A DNA stretch of 64,000 nt, taken from the NCBI GenBank assembly GCA_003511165.1, contig DOJW01000009.1, forward strand, positions 45,253-109,252, in the 5' to 3' direction. This DNA is from Candidatus Dependentiae bacterium (GTDB lineage Bacteria; Babelota; Babeliae; Babelales; UBA12411). Position 1 is the stretch's first letter. Every line of letters begins with the position of its first letter. The translations under genes were made by a program, and so were the position numbers. Below the pieces are notes generated by a model. That model had not been told where the DNA came from and made no database searches. It was given only the letters and a program-made list of their open reading frames with translations. Below are positions 1 through 9,179 of the stretch, in pieces.

Positions 1-753
1 ATAGCTGCGGATATTGCTTATCACAAAAACAAATTTGATCGGGGATTTACAAAGCTTATAAATGTTTGGGGGCAAGATCATCACGGATATGTAAAGCGTC
101 TAAAAGCTACCATGGAAGCTCTCGGATACCCAGCAGAAAGTTTGGATGTTATTTTGAATCAGCTTGTGAGTATTAAAAAGGGTGGTGAAGCGCTTCGAAT
201 GTCCAAGCGTTCAGGAGTTTTTACAACTTTGCGTGACATTATAGATTTAGTTGGTAAAGATGTTGCAAGATTCTTCTATCTAAATCGAAAAGCGGATGCG
301 CATTTGGAATTTGACCTAGAAGTTGCGCTCAAGAAAACTGACGAAAATCCTGTTTATTATATTCAGTATGCGTATGTTCGCTGCGGAAGCGTGCTTGAAA
401 AAGCAAAAGAGCTTATGCCTTATGCGGCATTTTTGGATACTCTAAAAAATGTAGATGACATTGATGAGCAAATTTATGATGCTCTTGGAAAAGAAGAAAT
501 TGTTATTCTCAAAAAGTTAATAGCTTTGGAATCAATTTTGAGCGGTATCCGAAGAACTTACGGAACACATATGCTTGCATACTATGTTTTTGAACTTTCT
601 AAACTTTTCCACAATTATTATGCAAATAATCGAATCATCGACTCTGAAAAAGAAAATTTAACAAAATGTCGATTGATGATTATTTATTTGGTTCGAGAGA
701 ATTTATCATTCTGTCTCGATTTGCTCGGTTTGAGTAAACCGCAAAAAATGTAA
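1..753 (+). CDS. argS: Arginyl-tRNA synthetase, C-terminal part (5' end outside window)
   Basis: Charges tRNA-Arg with arginine (class I aminoacyl-tRNA synthetase, cytoplasmic). The reading frame is open from base 1, so the gene is cut by the window edge and only about 250 C-terminal residues are seen. The stretch INVWGQDHHGYV and the KMSKS-type loop RMSKRSG (about bases 196-216) are typical of ArgRS. The rest is the helical DALR anticodon-binding domain, with the usual YIQYAYVR segment near its start. It lies 42 bp upstream of lepA on the same strand. The internal ATG at 112 is not the true start. Confidence 0.95.
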   Translation: MAADIAYHKNKFDRGFTKLINVWGQDHHGYVKRLKATMEALGYPAESLDVILNQLVSIKKGGEALRMSKRSGVFTTLRDIIDLVGKDVARFFYLNRKADAHLEFDLEVALKKTDENPVYYIQYAYVRCGSVLEKAKELMPYAAFLDTLKNVDDIDEQIYDALGKEEIVILKKLIALESILSGIRRTYGTHMLAYYVFELSKLFHNYYANNRIIDSEKENLTKCRLMIIYLVRENLSFCLDLLGLSKPQKM

Positions 754-795
754 TTTTTAGTAAATTTCCAGGCCGTTTAAAGCTAGAAAAGATTT

Positions 796-2613
796 ATGGA
801 TATAAAAGATATAAATTTAAAAGAATTCAAACCGGATCAAATTAGAAACTTTTCCATTATTGCTCATATTGATCATGGAAAATCGACTCTTGCAGATCGA
901 TTGCTCGAAATTACTGGAACGATCTCAAATAGACAAAAGCAGGAACAATTTTTGGATAAACTGCAAGTTGAGCGAGAGCGCGGAATTACCGTTAAAGCTC
1001 AAACAGCATCTCTTTTTTATGAACATAAGGGTATAAAATATCTTTTAAATTTGATTGATACTCCCGGTCACGTTGATTTTAGTTACGAAGTTTCAAGATC
1101 CCTTTATGCTTGTCAAGGAGCATTGCTACTTGTTGATGCTGCGCAGGGAATTCAAGCGCAAACGATGGCAAATTTCTTTTTAGCTTTTGATCAAGATCTG
1201 ACAATCATTCCTGTTATTAATAAAGTAGATATGACAAATGCAGATCCAAAAAGAGTTGCAAAACAAATGGAGAAAGCGTTTGATGTACATGAAGAAGAAT
1301 TAATTTTGACATCTGCAAAAACTGGTTTTGGAATGGATAAACTCCTTCCTGCCATCATCGAGCGAATTGCTCCGCCAAAAGGTGATGAAAATAAAACATT
1401 AAAAGCATTGATTTTTGATTCATGGTTTGATGAATATCGTGGTGTTGTTTGTTTGATAGAAGTTATTGATGGTTCTTTGGAAAAAGGCGATTTCATTGTA
1501 TCTGCAAATACAGATCAGGAATATGAAGTTTTGGATATTGGTTTGATGTATCCAGAGTTAACCCCAACCGGTGCGCTTTACACAGGGCAAGTGGGATTTT
1601 TGATAGCAGGTATGAAAACGGTCAAAGAGGCGCGAGTTGGTGATACAATTTATTTAAAAAAACATCCTGTAAAACCTCTTCCTGGTTTTAAACCTGCAAA
1701 ACCGATGGTTTATGCTGGGCTTTATCCAATAGAAGCTTCAGATTATGAAAATCTGCGTGATGCGATTGAAAAATTAACTTTAAACGATGCAAGTGTACAT
1801 GTCGAAAAAGAAAGTTCAGTGGCTCTTGGAATCGGTTTCCGATGCGGATTTCTTGGTTTGCTTCATATGGATGTTTTCAAGCAGCGCTTGGAGCAAGAAT
1901 ATAATATTTTAATTATTACCACTTCCCCAACCGTTCCGTATCGTATTCGATTGACAAGTGAAGAAGAGATGGTTATCGATAATCCAGCAAACTTTCCTGA
2001 AACTACAAAAATAGATGAAATTTATGAACCTGTAGTAGATGCTACGATTATTACACCAAAAGAATATTTGGGTAGCTTACTACAACTTTGCGAAGAGCGA
2101 CGTGGCATTCAAAAAGATATGACTTATCTAGATGAAGATAGGGTTATTTTGAAATATGTGCTTCCATTAAATGAGATCATCACGGATTTTTACGATAAGT
2201 TGAAATCTTACAGTGCTGGTTATGCTAGTTTTGATTATGACAATTTAACTTATCAACCAGCTGAGCTTGTAAAGATGAATATCATGTTAAATGGTAAACC
2301 GGTGGATGCTCTTTCTGTTATTGTTCACGAAGAGAAAGCATACAGACTTGGAAAAGAATTGGTCGAAAAATTGCGCCAAGTTATTCCGCGTCATATGTTC
2401 GAAGTTGCAATTCAAGCTGCAATCGGTGCAAAAATTATTGCAAGAGAAACTGTAACAGCTATGCGAAAAAATGTTATCGCAAAATGTTACGGTGGTGATA
2501 TAACAAGAAAACGTAAATTACTTGAGAAGCAAAAAGAGGGTAAGAAGAAGATGAAACAAGTAGGAAATGTTGAACTTCCTCAGGAAGCATTTCTTGTTGT
2601 TTTGAAAAAATAA
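796..2613 (+). CDS. lepA: Elongation factor 4 (LepA), ribosomal back-translocase GTPase
   Basis: Ribosome-binding translational GTPase that acts on stalled or mistranslocated ribosomes. At 605 aa it has the normal family length. The P-loop AHIDHGKS is at residues 23-30. It is followed by the switch I region RGITVK, the DTPGH motif and NKVD. The C-terminal half carries the LepA-specific domain, with [12 protein letters not shown] and the basic C-terminal tail. It is followed after 14 bp by the MerR-type gene, so the two are probably co-transcribed. No oddities seen. Confidence 0.98.
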   Translation: MDIKDINLKEFKPDQIRNFSIIAHIDHGKSTLADRLLEITGTISNRQKQEQFLDKLQVERERGITVKAQTASLFYEHKGIKYLLNLIDTPGHVDFSYEVSRSLYACQGALLLVDAAQGIQAQTMANFFLAFDQDLTIIPVINKVDMTNADPKRVAKQMEKAFDVHEEELILTSAKTGFGMDKLLPAIIERIAPPKGDENKTLKALIFDSWFDEYRGVVCLIEVIDGSLEKGDFIVSANTDQEYEVLDIGLMYPELTPTGALYTGQVGFLIAGMKTVKEARVGDTIYLKKHPVKPLPGFKPAKPMVYAGLYPIEASDYENLRDAIEKLTLNDASVHVEKESSVALGIGFRCGFLGLLHMDVFKQRLEQEYNILIITTSPTVPYRIRLTSEEEMVIDNPANFPETTKIDEIYEPVVDATIITPKEYLGSLLQLCEERRGIQKDMTYLDEDRVILKYVLPLNEIITDFYDKLKSYSAGYASFDYDNLTYQPAELVKMNIMLNGKPVDALSVIVHEEKAYRLGKELVEKLRQVIPRHMFEVAIQAAIGAKIIARETVTAMRKNVIAKCYGGDITRKRKLLEKQKEGKKKMKQVGNVELPQEAFLVVLKK

Positions 2614-2627
2614 GGAGAGATTTTTTA

Positions 2628-3146
2628 ATGAAAAGAAAAAAAGGATATTTTTCGATCTCGGTGGTTTCGAGAATGTTTTCTGTGCATCAGCAAACAATCC
2701 GACTTTACGAAAAAGAGGGTTTGATTATACCAAAGAGGTCGACCGGCAATACCCGTCTTTTTTCAGAAGAGGATATCGATAAACTTGAAGAGATAATCTA
2801 TCTTACACATAAACTGAAAATAAATATTTCTGGCGTGGAGATGATTTTAAAGTTGCAAAAAAAGATACAAAAGCTACAAGAAGAAATGAATAAGCTGTTT
2901 GTGGATACTCAAAATCAACTTGAACAAGAAAATTTTGATTATAAAAAACAGATAAAAAATCAGGTAAGTGAACTTCAAGCTATTAAAAAAAGGAGCGCTT
3001 TGAAGTCGACAACGGTGGAAGAAGAGAAGCATAAAAAAGAATTTTCTGGCGATTTAAATCAAGAAATTAATAAAAAGCAGGGAATCAAAAATTCAGATAG
3101 CAATTTGAGTGAAGAAGACGAGTGGGAAATTGACTATAATGAATAA
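2628..3146 (+). CDS. MerR-family transcriptional regulator, HspR-like
   Basis: Likely DNA-binding regulator. The N-terminal helix-turn-helix with the segment QQTIRLYEKEGLI and the downstream helix ending in GVEMILKL match the MerR superfamily, particularly the HspR subgroup that represses heat-shock genes. The 172-aa protein has a coiled-coil region (about residues 75-115) and an acidic, Lys/Glu-rich C-terminal tail of about 50 residues that looks disordered. A good ribosome-binding site (AAGGAG) precedes the ATG. It sits between lepA and the heat-shock-type protease gene htpX, so control of chaperone or protease genes is a reasonable inference. No target operator was identified. Confidence 0.8.
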   Translation: MKRKKGYFSISVVSRMFSVHQQTIRLYEKEGLIIPKRSTGNTRLFSEEDIDKLEEIIYLTHKLKINISGVEMILKLQKKIQKLQEEMNKLFVDTQNQLEQENFDYKKQIKNQVSELQAIKKRSALKSTTVEEEKHKKEFSGDLNQEINKKQGIKNSDSNLSEEDEWEIDYNE

Positions 3147-3237
3147 AATCAATATATTCATGATAGTATAAAAATCGAAATTAAGAGTCCTAATTTATTA
3201 GTTCATTTCTATAATTTTTAAATCAAAAGGAGCTTAA

Positions 3238-4098
3238 ATGTTTTGGAATCAATTTAAAACAGTTATTTTGCTTACATCTTTAAGCAGTGTCTTAGTATTG
3301 TTTGGCTTTTGGGTTGGTGGAACAAACGGAATTTACTTTGCATTAATTCTATCACTTCTTATGAATTTCTTGACCTACTTTTTCTCTGACAAACTTGTTT
3401 TGAGCATGTATGGCGCGCAAAAGCTAGATGAGGAACAATATTCCCACATTTACGATATGATTCATGAATTATCAATGGAAATGCATATTCCAATGCCAAA
3501 GCTTTGGTATCTTCCAACATCTATGGCGAATGCTTTTGCTACCGGACGAAATCCTAAGCACGGATCCGTCGCAGTTACTCAGGGAATTTTGGATATTTTA
3601 GATGTTCACGAACTTCGCGGTGTTCTTGCTCATGAGCTTTCTCATATAAAAAATCGTGATATTTTAGTAGCAACTATCGCAGCAACGATCGCAACTGCAA
3701 TTGGTTTTCTTGCAAACATGGTCAAATGGGCAGCAATATTTGGTGGGTCTTCTGATAGAGAAAAATCAAATGGCGGAGTTTTAGGAGCTTTAGTTGCAGC
3801 GATTATTATGCCGCTAGCAGCGATGCTCATTCAGCTTGCTATTTCAAGATCCCGCGAATATTTGGCTGATGAAACCGGCGCCGAAGCTTGTAAAGATCCG
3901 CTTGCTCTTGCATCAGCTCTTGAAAGGCTTCATTTTAGTGCGCAAAATCAGCACTTAGAACCAGAATCAACAGCGCAAGCAAGCGTTGCTAGTTTGTTCA
4001 TAGTTTATCCATTTTCTGCTTCAGGTTTGATCGCATTATTTTCAACACATCCCCCAATGGAAAAACGAATTGCAAAATTGCGAGCAATGGCAAAATAA
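3238..4098 (+). CDS. htpX: Membrane zinc metalloprotease HtpX (M48 family)
   Basis: Membrane-anchored metalloprotease of envelope protein quality control. At 286 aa it has the family length. Two N-terminal hydrophobic segments lie at about residues 7-28 and 30-50. The zinc motif HELSH is at residues 132-136. Two further membrane segments flank the region around residues 145-200, and the downstream SREYLADETGA carries the third zinc ligand (Glu). A strong AAAGGAGC ribosome-binding site lies just before the ATG. The upstream neighbour is an HspR-like regulator, which fits stress control. A strong terminator follows. Confidence 0.96.
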   Translation: MFWNQFKTVILLTSLSSVLVLFGFWVGGTNGIYFALILSLLMNFLTYFFSDKLVLSMYGAQKLDEEQYSHIYDMIHELSMEMHIPMPKLWYLPTSMANAFATGRNPKHGSVAVTQGILDILDVHELRGVLAHELSHIKNRDILVATIAATIATAIGFLANMVKWAAIFGGSSDREKSNGGVLGALVAAIIMPLAAMLIQLAISRSREYLADETGAEACKDPLALASALERLHFSAQNQHLEPESTAQASVASLFIVYPFSASGLIALFSTHPPMEKRIAKLRAMAK

Positions 4099-4120
4099 AA
4101 ATAAGTAAATTTTCAATTAA

Positions 4121-4146
4121 AAGGCCTAAATTTTAGGCCTTTTTTA
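4121..4146 (+). terminator. Rho-independent terminator after htpX
   Basis: Inverted repeat AAGGCCTA ... TAGGCCTT (4121-4141) followed by a run of T. It lies 22 bp after the htpX stop codon and separates this unit from the metallopeptidase region. Confidence 0.85.
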
Positions 4147-4170
4147 TTTGGTTAAGGATTAATAAATATT

Positions 4171-4419
4171 ATGTTCTGCAAATATTATCAGGCCACCGCA
4201 ACTCGAGATAAAATTTGGATGGTTACGGGAACTTGTCGCAGCGAGAATAACTGGGTTTTTGACCGGACTTTGGATGCGCCTAACAATCTTATGGAATTCT
4301 TTGTTGCACCCGACTATGAGCAAGAGTTTGTTTATTTAATGCAACTTTTGCAAAAAGAGGGGATAATTTGGGAATTCAAAGCACTCCCAAACCGTTGTCA
4401 AATCGAAGGTAAATTGTAA
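4171..4419 (+). CDS. Small conserved-looking cytosolic protein, function unknown (82 aa)
   Basis: I do not recognise this family. The 82-aa protein has no signal peptide or membrane segment and contains several Trp, Cys and aromatic residues. Evidence that it is real: a relic of its last 19 codons is found again at 5403-5460, and most differences between the two copies are silent or conservative (for example TGT/TGC for Cys and TTG/CTG for Leu). That is the pattern expected of a segment that evolved as protein-coding DNA. It lies between the htpX terminator and the first metallopeptidase gene. Confidence 0.6.
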   Translation: MFCKYYQATATRDKIWMVTGTCRSENNWVFDRTLDAPNNLMEFFVAPDYEQEFVYLMQLLQKEGIIWEFKALPNRCQIEGKL

Positions 4420-4469
4420 GTAGTTTGAGTTTTTTAAAAGCGATTTTTTTAAATTAGAGGAGATTTTTA

Positions 4470-5399
4470 ATGGTTAAGGTTTTTAAATTTTTAGTTTTTT
4501 CATCTTTTTATTTTTCTTTTATTTTTTCTAAAGCTCCTTCGCTTTTAGAATTTGGTTATATTCCAGGATCGTATGCTTTAAGCGATTTAGTTAAAGAATC
4601 TTTGGGAAGAGAAGACGTCACTTCAAAGCAGCCAATAACGCTTACTTCGGGTAAAGCAAAGGACAACAAAGAGTTGTACGGTTTTTGGGAATTGAAATTT
4701 TATAATCAAGAAAAAGAGATTTTACAGCGATTGTTTAAATCATGGTCTGTAACTAAAGATGATTTATTTTCAGCAATATGTGATTGGCATTTTAATCAAA
4801 AATTTATAGAAAAAAATGGTAATAAAAACGATAAAAATTTAAAAAGAATTGACTTAAAAAGTTATCCTGTCGAATTTGCAATTATCACAGATGTGGTCAC
4901 AGATATGGGATTTAAAGTAGAAGATATTGATTTTTATCTACGGAACGATTTGCGATGCATTTTTGAAGGCGCTCGAATAGAAAATTTAATCGAACTTACA
5001 ATTTGCAAAATGTCGAAAGAGACGAGTAAAAAAATTTTTAAATATGTTATTTTCCATGAGTTTGTTCACATTTTGTATAAAGATCTCGAAACTCTTTCCT
5101 TTTTGTGTTCCTTAGCTTCTGTAAAAGGAAAATCACTCAAAGATCTCAATGGGCAAGATCCGATAGTTAATGAACTTAGGAAAAACCAAGAAATGCGAGC
5201 ATATATTTTAGCTGCTATTAAATATAGCTTTTTATATACCCATTTATATCTTAATAGAGAAGAACTTCAAGGTGAGTGTTATCCTAAAAATGAAGAAGTA
5301 CAAAAGGAATTAGCTTATGTGGAAAGCATGAGTCCAGATTTTGGATTAGTTAAAAAAGGATTGTTAGCGGTGGCGACATTCTTAGATTTTAATATTTAG
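4470..5399 (+). CDS. Secreted HExxH zinc metallopeptidase-like protein, copy A
   Basis: Probable exported metallopeptidase (309 aa). Residues 1-20 form a signal peptide (Lys-containing n-region, Phe-rich core). The zinc-binding motif HEFVH is at residues 196-200. The segment QEMRAYILAA offers Glu241 as a gluzincin-type third ligand, resembling the usual E-x-x-A/D pattern. I cannot assign it to a named peptidase family. Copy B at 5642-6601 is a clear tandem paralogue, sharing for example KAKDNKELY, FWELKFYNQEKEILQRLFKSW and RKNQEMRAYILAAIKYSFL. The ribosome-binding site AGAGGAG precedes the ATG. The substrate is unknown; a host-directed role is inference from the signal peptide and likely lifestyle. 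Confidence 0.75.
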   Translation: MVKVFKFLVFSSFYFSFIFSKAPSLLEFGYIPGSYALSDLVKESLGREDVTSKQPITLTSGKAKDNKELYGFWELKFYNQEKEILQRLFKSWSVTKDDLFSAICDWHFNQKFIEKNGNKNDKNLKRIDLKSYPVEFAIITDVVTDMGFKVEDIDFYLRNDLRCIFEGARIENLIELTICKMSKETSKKIFKYVIFHEFVHILYKDLETLSFLCSLASVKGKSLKDLNGQDPIVNELRKNQEMRAYILAAIKYSFLYTHLYLNREELQGECYPKNEEVQKELAYVESMSPDFGLVKKGLLAVATFLDFNI

Positions 5400-5400
5400 G

Positions 5401-5460
5401 GAATTATTTTAGAGTTTAAATCACTTCCAAACCGTTGCCAAATCGAAGGTAAACTGCAAT
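5401..5460 (+). pseudogene. Duplication relic: 3' end of the 82-aa gene
   Basis: Bases 5401-5460 align without gaps to 4361-4420 (48 of 60 identical by eye), which is the 3' end of the 82-aa gene. The frame still reads an IEGKL ending like the intact copy, but the stop codon TAA has become CAA and there is no 5' part. Its position between the two metallopeptidase paralogues marks the joint of a tandem duplication: the repeated unit was 3' end of the 82-aa gene plus the metallopeptidase gene. Confidence 0.75.
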
Positions 5461-5641
5461 CTTTTCTATTTGCATTCTTTTTAAAGGTTGCTATTAATTT
5501 TTATTAGAGTTTTTGGCTATTTTAAGGGGCTTTATTTTCAGTTGTGAAATAGCTAAAAAGGCTTCAATACCCACTTGAAAATTGTTTCTTTTTCATGAAA
5601 GCTAAAGTTAAGTTTATTATTAATATTCGTGGGGATTTCTA

Positions 5642-6601
5642 ATGACTAAGATTTTCAAACTTTTTGTCGTTTTACCTCTTTTTTATTTTTCTTTCATCTT
5701 TTCCCAAGATGCAACAGATTTGCAGCAAACTGCTGCTTCTAAAGAATCATCGAAATCAGAATTATCTTATATTCCTGGTACGGATGCTTTTAGCGATTTA
5801 ATTAAAGAAAATTTGGGACAAAAAATTGCACCTAAAAATTCTATAATTTTAAAAAATGGTAAAGCAAAAGATAACAAAGAATTATATGATTTTTGGGAAT
5901 TGAAATTTTATAACCAGGAAAAAGAGATTTTGCAGCGATTGTTTAAATCATGGAGTGTTACAAAAGAAGAGCTAATGAAAGCGATCGAATATTGGCATAG
6001 TTTTCAAAAACCTTATGATAAAGATATTAACAAAAGGAATAAGAATATAAAAAAGATCGAGCTTAAAGATTATCCAACCGAAGGCGCATTTATCAAAGAT
6101 GCTGCTATTGCGATGGGGTTTAAGGTAGAAGATATTAATTTTTATCTACAAAATGAGTTGAAGGATACTTTTGCTGGTTTTCACATAGAAGATCTAAAAG
6201 AGATGGTAATTTGCAAGCAAAAAAAAGGATCAAGTTATAAAATTTTTAAATATATTATTTTTCATGAGTTTTCTCATATTTTGTATAAAGATTTTGAAAC
6301 AAATTCTTTCTTATGTTCTTTAGCTCTTGTAAAAGGTAAGCCTATTGTATTTAACCAAGATGAGATAGTGATTGAATTAAGAAAAAATCAAGAGATGAGG
6401 GCGTATATTTTGGCGGCCATTAAGTATAGTTTTTTATGTGCGCATTTATATTTTAATAGAATAGAACCGCAAGATAATAACCATCCTAAAGACAAAGATG
6501 TTAAAGCAGAGTTAGCTTCTGTGGAGAGTATGAGTCCGGATATTGGCTTAATTAAAAAAGGGTTGCTTGCTATAGCAACCGCTATAGATTTAAATATTTA
6601 A
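5642..6601 (+). CDS. Secreted HExxH zinc metallopeptidase-like protein, copy B
   Basis: Tandem paralogue of the preceding peptidase (319 aa). Residues 1-21 form a signal peptide ending near SQDA. The zinc motif HEFSH is at residues 208-212 and the candidate third ligand is Glu251 in QEMRAYI. It carries a longer Ser/Lys-rich linker after the signal peptide than copy A and differs throughout, so the duplication is not recent. The gene has its own leader of about 180 bp with a GGGG-type ribosome-binding site. Its 3' end overlaps the convergent gltX gene by 12 bp. Family and substrate are unknown. Confidence 0.75.
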   Translation: MTKIFKLFVVLPLFYFSFIFSQDATDLQQTAASKESSKSELSYIPGTDAFSDLIKENLGQKIAPKNSIILKNGKAKDNKELYDFWELKFYNQEKEILQRLFKSWSVTKEELMKAIEYWHSFQKPYDKDINKRNKNIKKIELKDYPTEGAFIKDAAIAMGFKVEDINFYLQNELKDTFAGFHIEDLKEMVICKQKKGSSYKIFKYIIFHEFSHILYKDFETNSFLCSLALVKGKPIVFNQDEIVIELRKNQEMRAYILAAIKYSFLCAHLYFNRIEPQDNNHPKDKDVKAELASVESMSPDIGLIKKGLLAIATAIDLNI

Positions 6602-8023
6602 TATTTTAAGCGCTGCGTCTATTCTATTTTTAATCTCATCCCATTCTAAAATGTTTAGTAAGTCATGCATGCCTAAGCCATGGAATTTCCCTGTAAGCAT
6701 ATAACGTACGCTTCCAAAAATTTCTTTTATTTTTAAATTTTGCTCAGTTGCGTGATGTTTTAATTGTTCGATTAAAAAGTCTATTTTGTCAGTTTTGCTT
6801 AACGATAAAATGATTACTTCAAAAACTGATTTTAATTTTTCTTGTCCTAAGAAATTTTCGAGCTCTTCTTTAGATACCTTTGGCTGTTCAAAGTAAAAGG
6901 ATAAAAAGTTAGCTATTTCTTTGAGTGTTTGTGCGTCGTTTTTTACTTTGTTTACAAGATAGAGAAGTTTGTCATCGCTCAAAGCGTTACTTTCAGGAAA
7001 TTGTAGATTAATAAATGGTTTTGCGTAAGAAAATAGAAGATTTTCATCAAGCAGATTTATCCATTTGTGGTTGTACCATTTTAACTTTTCTACATTGTAT
7101 TTGATTGCGCCTGATGCATGAATATGTTCAAAATTATAATTTGAAACAAGTTCATCAAGGCTTTGCACTTCAGGATTTAGCGAGGTGCCAATTGCGGCTA
7201 GATAATTGAGAATTGTTTGAGGTAAAAAACCTTCTTTTATTAAATCGTCAAGAGATGAACCAAAATCACGTTTGGATAAAATTTTACCTTCTTCATTGCA
7301 GATCATTGGTAAGTGCCAAAAAATTGGCATAGATGTGGCAAAAGCTTCGTAAATAGCTGCTTGCATAGCTGTGTTGGATAAATGATCATCGCCTCGAATC
7401 ACATGTGAAACTTTCATAAGCCAATCATCAACGGCATTTGTGAAAAGAAATGTAAAGCTTCCGTCGGATCTAGTGATGGCAAAATCGGTAAAGTTTTTGA
7501 GTTCGAATTTCATTATTCCGCGGTCGAGCGTGTTTATTTCTGTTATGGCATCATGGTTTATAGCTAAACGCCAAACAAAAGGCTTTTTTTCTTGTAGTTT
7601 TTGTTTGATCATGTCATCAGAAAGGTGCAAGCAAGTGCGGTCGTATCTTGGAGGTTCACCTTTTGATTGTTGTATTTTTTTCTTAGTCTCTAGTTCTTCT
7701 GGGGTGCAAAAACATCGGTAAATTTTTTGATTTTGTATTAATTCATCTAGTTTTTCCTGGTAAATATGAGTTCTTTCTGATTGTAAATATGGTCCGTAAG
7801 ATCCTCCAACGATAGGGCCTTCGTCGTAAGTTAAATTTAAGAAGTTCAAATTCTCGATTATTCCAGAGTTCATGTTGCGCTCGGTATCCGTGTCTTCGAT
7901 TCTTAAAATGAAGCTTCCGTTTTTTTGTTTTGCAAATAGATAATTAAATAGGGCAATTCTTACACTTCCAAGGTGCATTTTTCCCGTTGGGGATGGGGCA
8001 AATCTTACTCGAACTTTTTTCAT
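6590..8023 (-). CDS. gltX: Glutamyl-tRNA synthetase
   Basis: Charges tRNA-Glu (class I synthetase, cytoplasmic). At 477 aa it has the usual bacterial length. The N-terminal motif FAPSPTGKMHLGS holds the HIGH-type signature as HLGS, and the KMSKS-type loop is KILSKRD. The glutamate-specific segment RIEDTD is present near residue 43. The C-terminal half is the helical anticodon-binding domain. An AAGGG ribosome-binding site lies upstream of the ATG. Its 3' end overlaps the convergent metallopeptidase gene. Whether it is discriminating or also charges tRNA-Gln cannot be read from this window. Confidence 0.97.
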   Translation of the reverse strand: MKKVRVRFAPSPTGKMHLGSVRIALFNYLFAKQKNGSFILRIEDTDTERNMNSGIIENLNFLNLTYDEGPIVGGSYGPYLQSERTHIYQEKLDELIQNQKIYRCFCTPEELETKKKIQQSKGEPPRYDRTCLHLSDDMIKQKLQEKKPFVWRLAINHDAITEINTLDRGIMKFELKNFTDFAITRSDGSFTFLFTNAVDDWLMKVSHVIRGDDHLSNTAMQAAIYEAFATSMPIFWHLPMICNEEGKILSKRDFGSSLDDLIKEGFLPQTILNYLAAIGTSLNPEVQSLDELVSNYNFEHIHASGAIKYNVEKLKWYNHKWINLLDENLLFSYAKPFINLQFPESNALSDDKLLYLVNKVKNDAQTLKEIANFLSFYFEQPKVSKEELENFLGQEKLKSVFEVIILSLSKTDKIDFLIEQLKHHATEQNLKIKEIFGSVRYMLTGKFHGLGMHDLLNILEWDEIKNRIDAALKILNI

Positions 8024-8247
8024 TTGGGACCCTTTTTTTAGATTTTTAAGGTTTTTTTAAATTTTTTTATTTATAGCATTATAGAATGAAATAAAAAATT
8101 CATAAAAACAATTATTGGTATTACACTACTAAAATGCAACTAAATTCTGCAAAAAATTGAAAACTAATAGTGCAAAGTTGTAAATATAAAAATAGATAAA
8201 ATTTCAAAATAGTAATAATAACTTATAACTTGGATGGAGTTAGAATT

Positions 8248-9168
8248 ATGAAAAATGAGCTAAAATTTAAAACTTTATTAGAAACGATTGGTAATACACC
8301 GATAATTAAGTTGGATTTTGGAACAAACCCAACTCTTCTTGCAAAGCTTGAATATTTGAATCCAGGTGGAAGTATAAAAGATCGATCTGCGCTTTACATG
8401 ATTGAAGATGCAGAAAAAAGAGGTCTTTTAAAACCGGGTGGAACAATCATCGAAGCATCTTCTGGAAACCAGGGAATTGCACTTGCTATGATTGGTGTCA
8501 TAAAAGGTTATAAAGTTATTATCACTGTTCCTGATCGAACAAGTATCGAAAAAATAAATACATTAAAAGCTTATGGCGCCGATGTTCGTATTTGCGAAAA
8601 TACAGATACTTTAGAAGATCCTAGAAGTTATCATTCAATGGCTGATACGCTACATGAAGAAATTGAAGGTTCTTTTATGCCAAACCAGTATTTCAACAAA
8701 AAAAATGTAGAAGCACATTATTTAACAACTGGTCCTGAAATCTGGAAACAAACTGAAGGTAAAATTACACATTTATTTGCTGCAATGGGAAGCTGTGGAA
8801 CTATTTCAGGTGCTGCAAAATATCTCAAAGAGCAAAATCCAAATATTAAAGTAATCGGAATAGATGCTGAAAATTCAAAACTTTCAAATCCAAATCCAAA
8901 AGCTTACATATCAGAAGGTATCGGTGTTGATGTTATAAGTGATACGCTTAACCGTGCTGTAATTGATCAAATTTTGACAGTTAATGATGATGAAGTTTTT
9001 GCAATGACACGTAAACTTGCTGCAAAAGGATTTTTAGTTGGTCTTAGTTGTGGCGCTGTTATGCATATAGCTTTGGATTATTGCAAAAAATTAAGCGACA
9101 AAGATATTGCAGTTGTGTTATTTGCAGATTCAGGAAGAGCCTATTTAAGTAAAGTATTTAACTTTTAA
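8248..9168 (+). CDS. cysK: Cysteine synthase family protein (PLP-dependent)
   Basis: PLP enzyme of the O-acetylserine sulfhydrylase fold: replaces the acetyl group of O-acetylserine by sulfide to make cysteine. The Schiff-base lysine is Lys44 in NPGGSIKDR. The substrate loop is SSGNQG, where SGNTG is the common form. The PLP phosphate loop is GSCGTISG rather than GTGGT, a notable variation. The ATG at 8248 is chosen because GGAG lies 8 bp upstream; a TTG at 8230 is in frame but lacks a site. Length 306 aa is normal. It is followed by dapF after 11 bp. A CysM or cystathionine beta-synthase-like activity cannot be excluded. Confidence 0.85.
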   Translation: MKNELKFKTLLETIGNTPIIKLDFGTNPTLLAKLEYLNPGGSIKDRSALYMIEDAEKRGLLKPGGTIIEASSGNQGIALAMIGVIKGYKVIITVPDRTSIEKINTLKAYGADVRICENTDTLEDPRSYHSMADTLHEEIEGSFMPNQYFNKKNVEAHYLTTGPEIWKQTEGKITHLFAAMGSCGTISGAAKYLKEQNPNIKVIGIDAENSKLSNPNPKAYISEGIGVDVISDTLNRAVIDQILTVNDDEVFAMTRKLAAKGFLVGLSCGAVMHIALDYCKKLSDKDIAVVLFADSGRAYLSKVFNF

Positions 9169-9179
9169 TAGTTGTTAAA

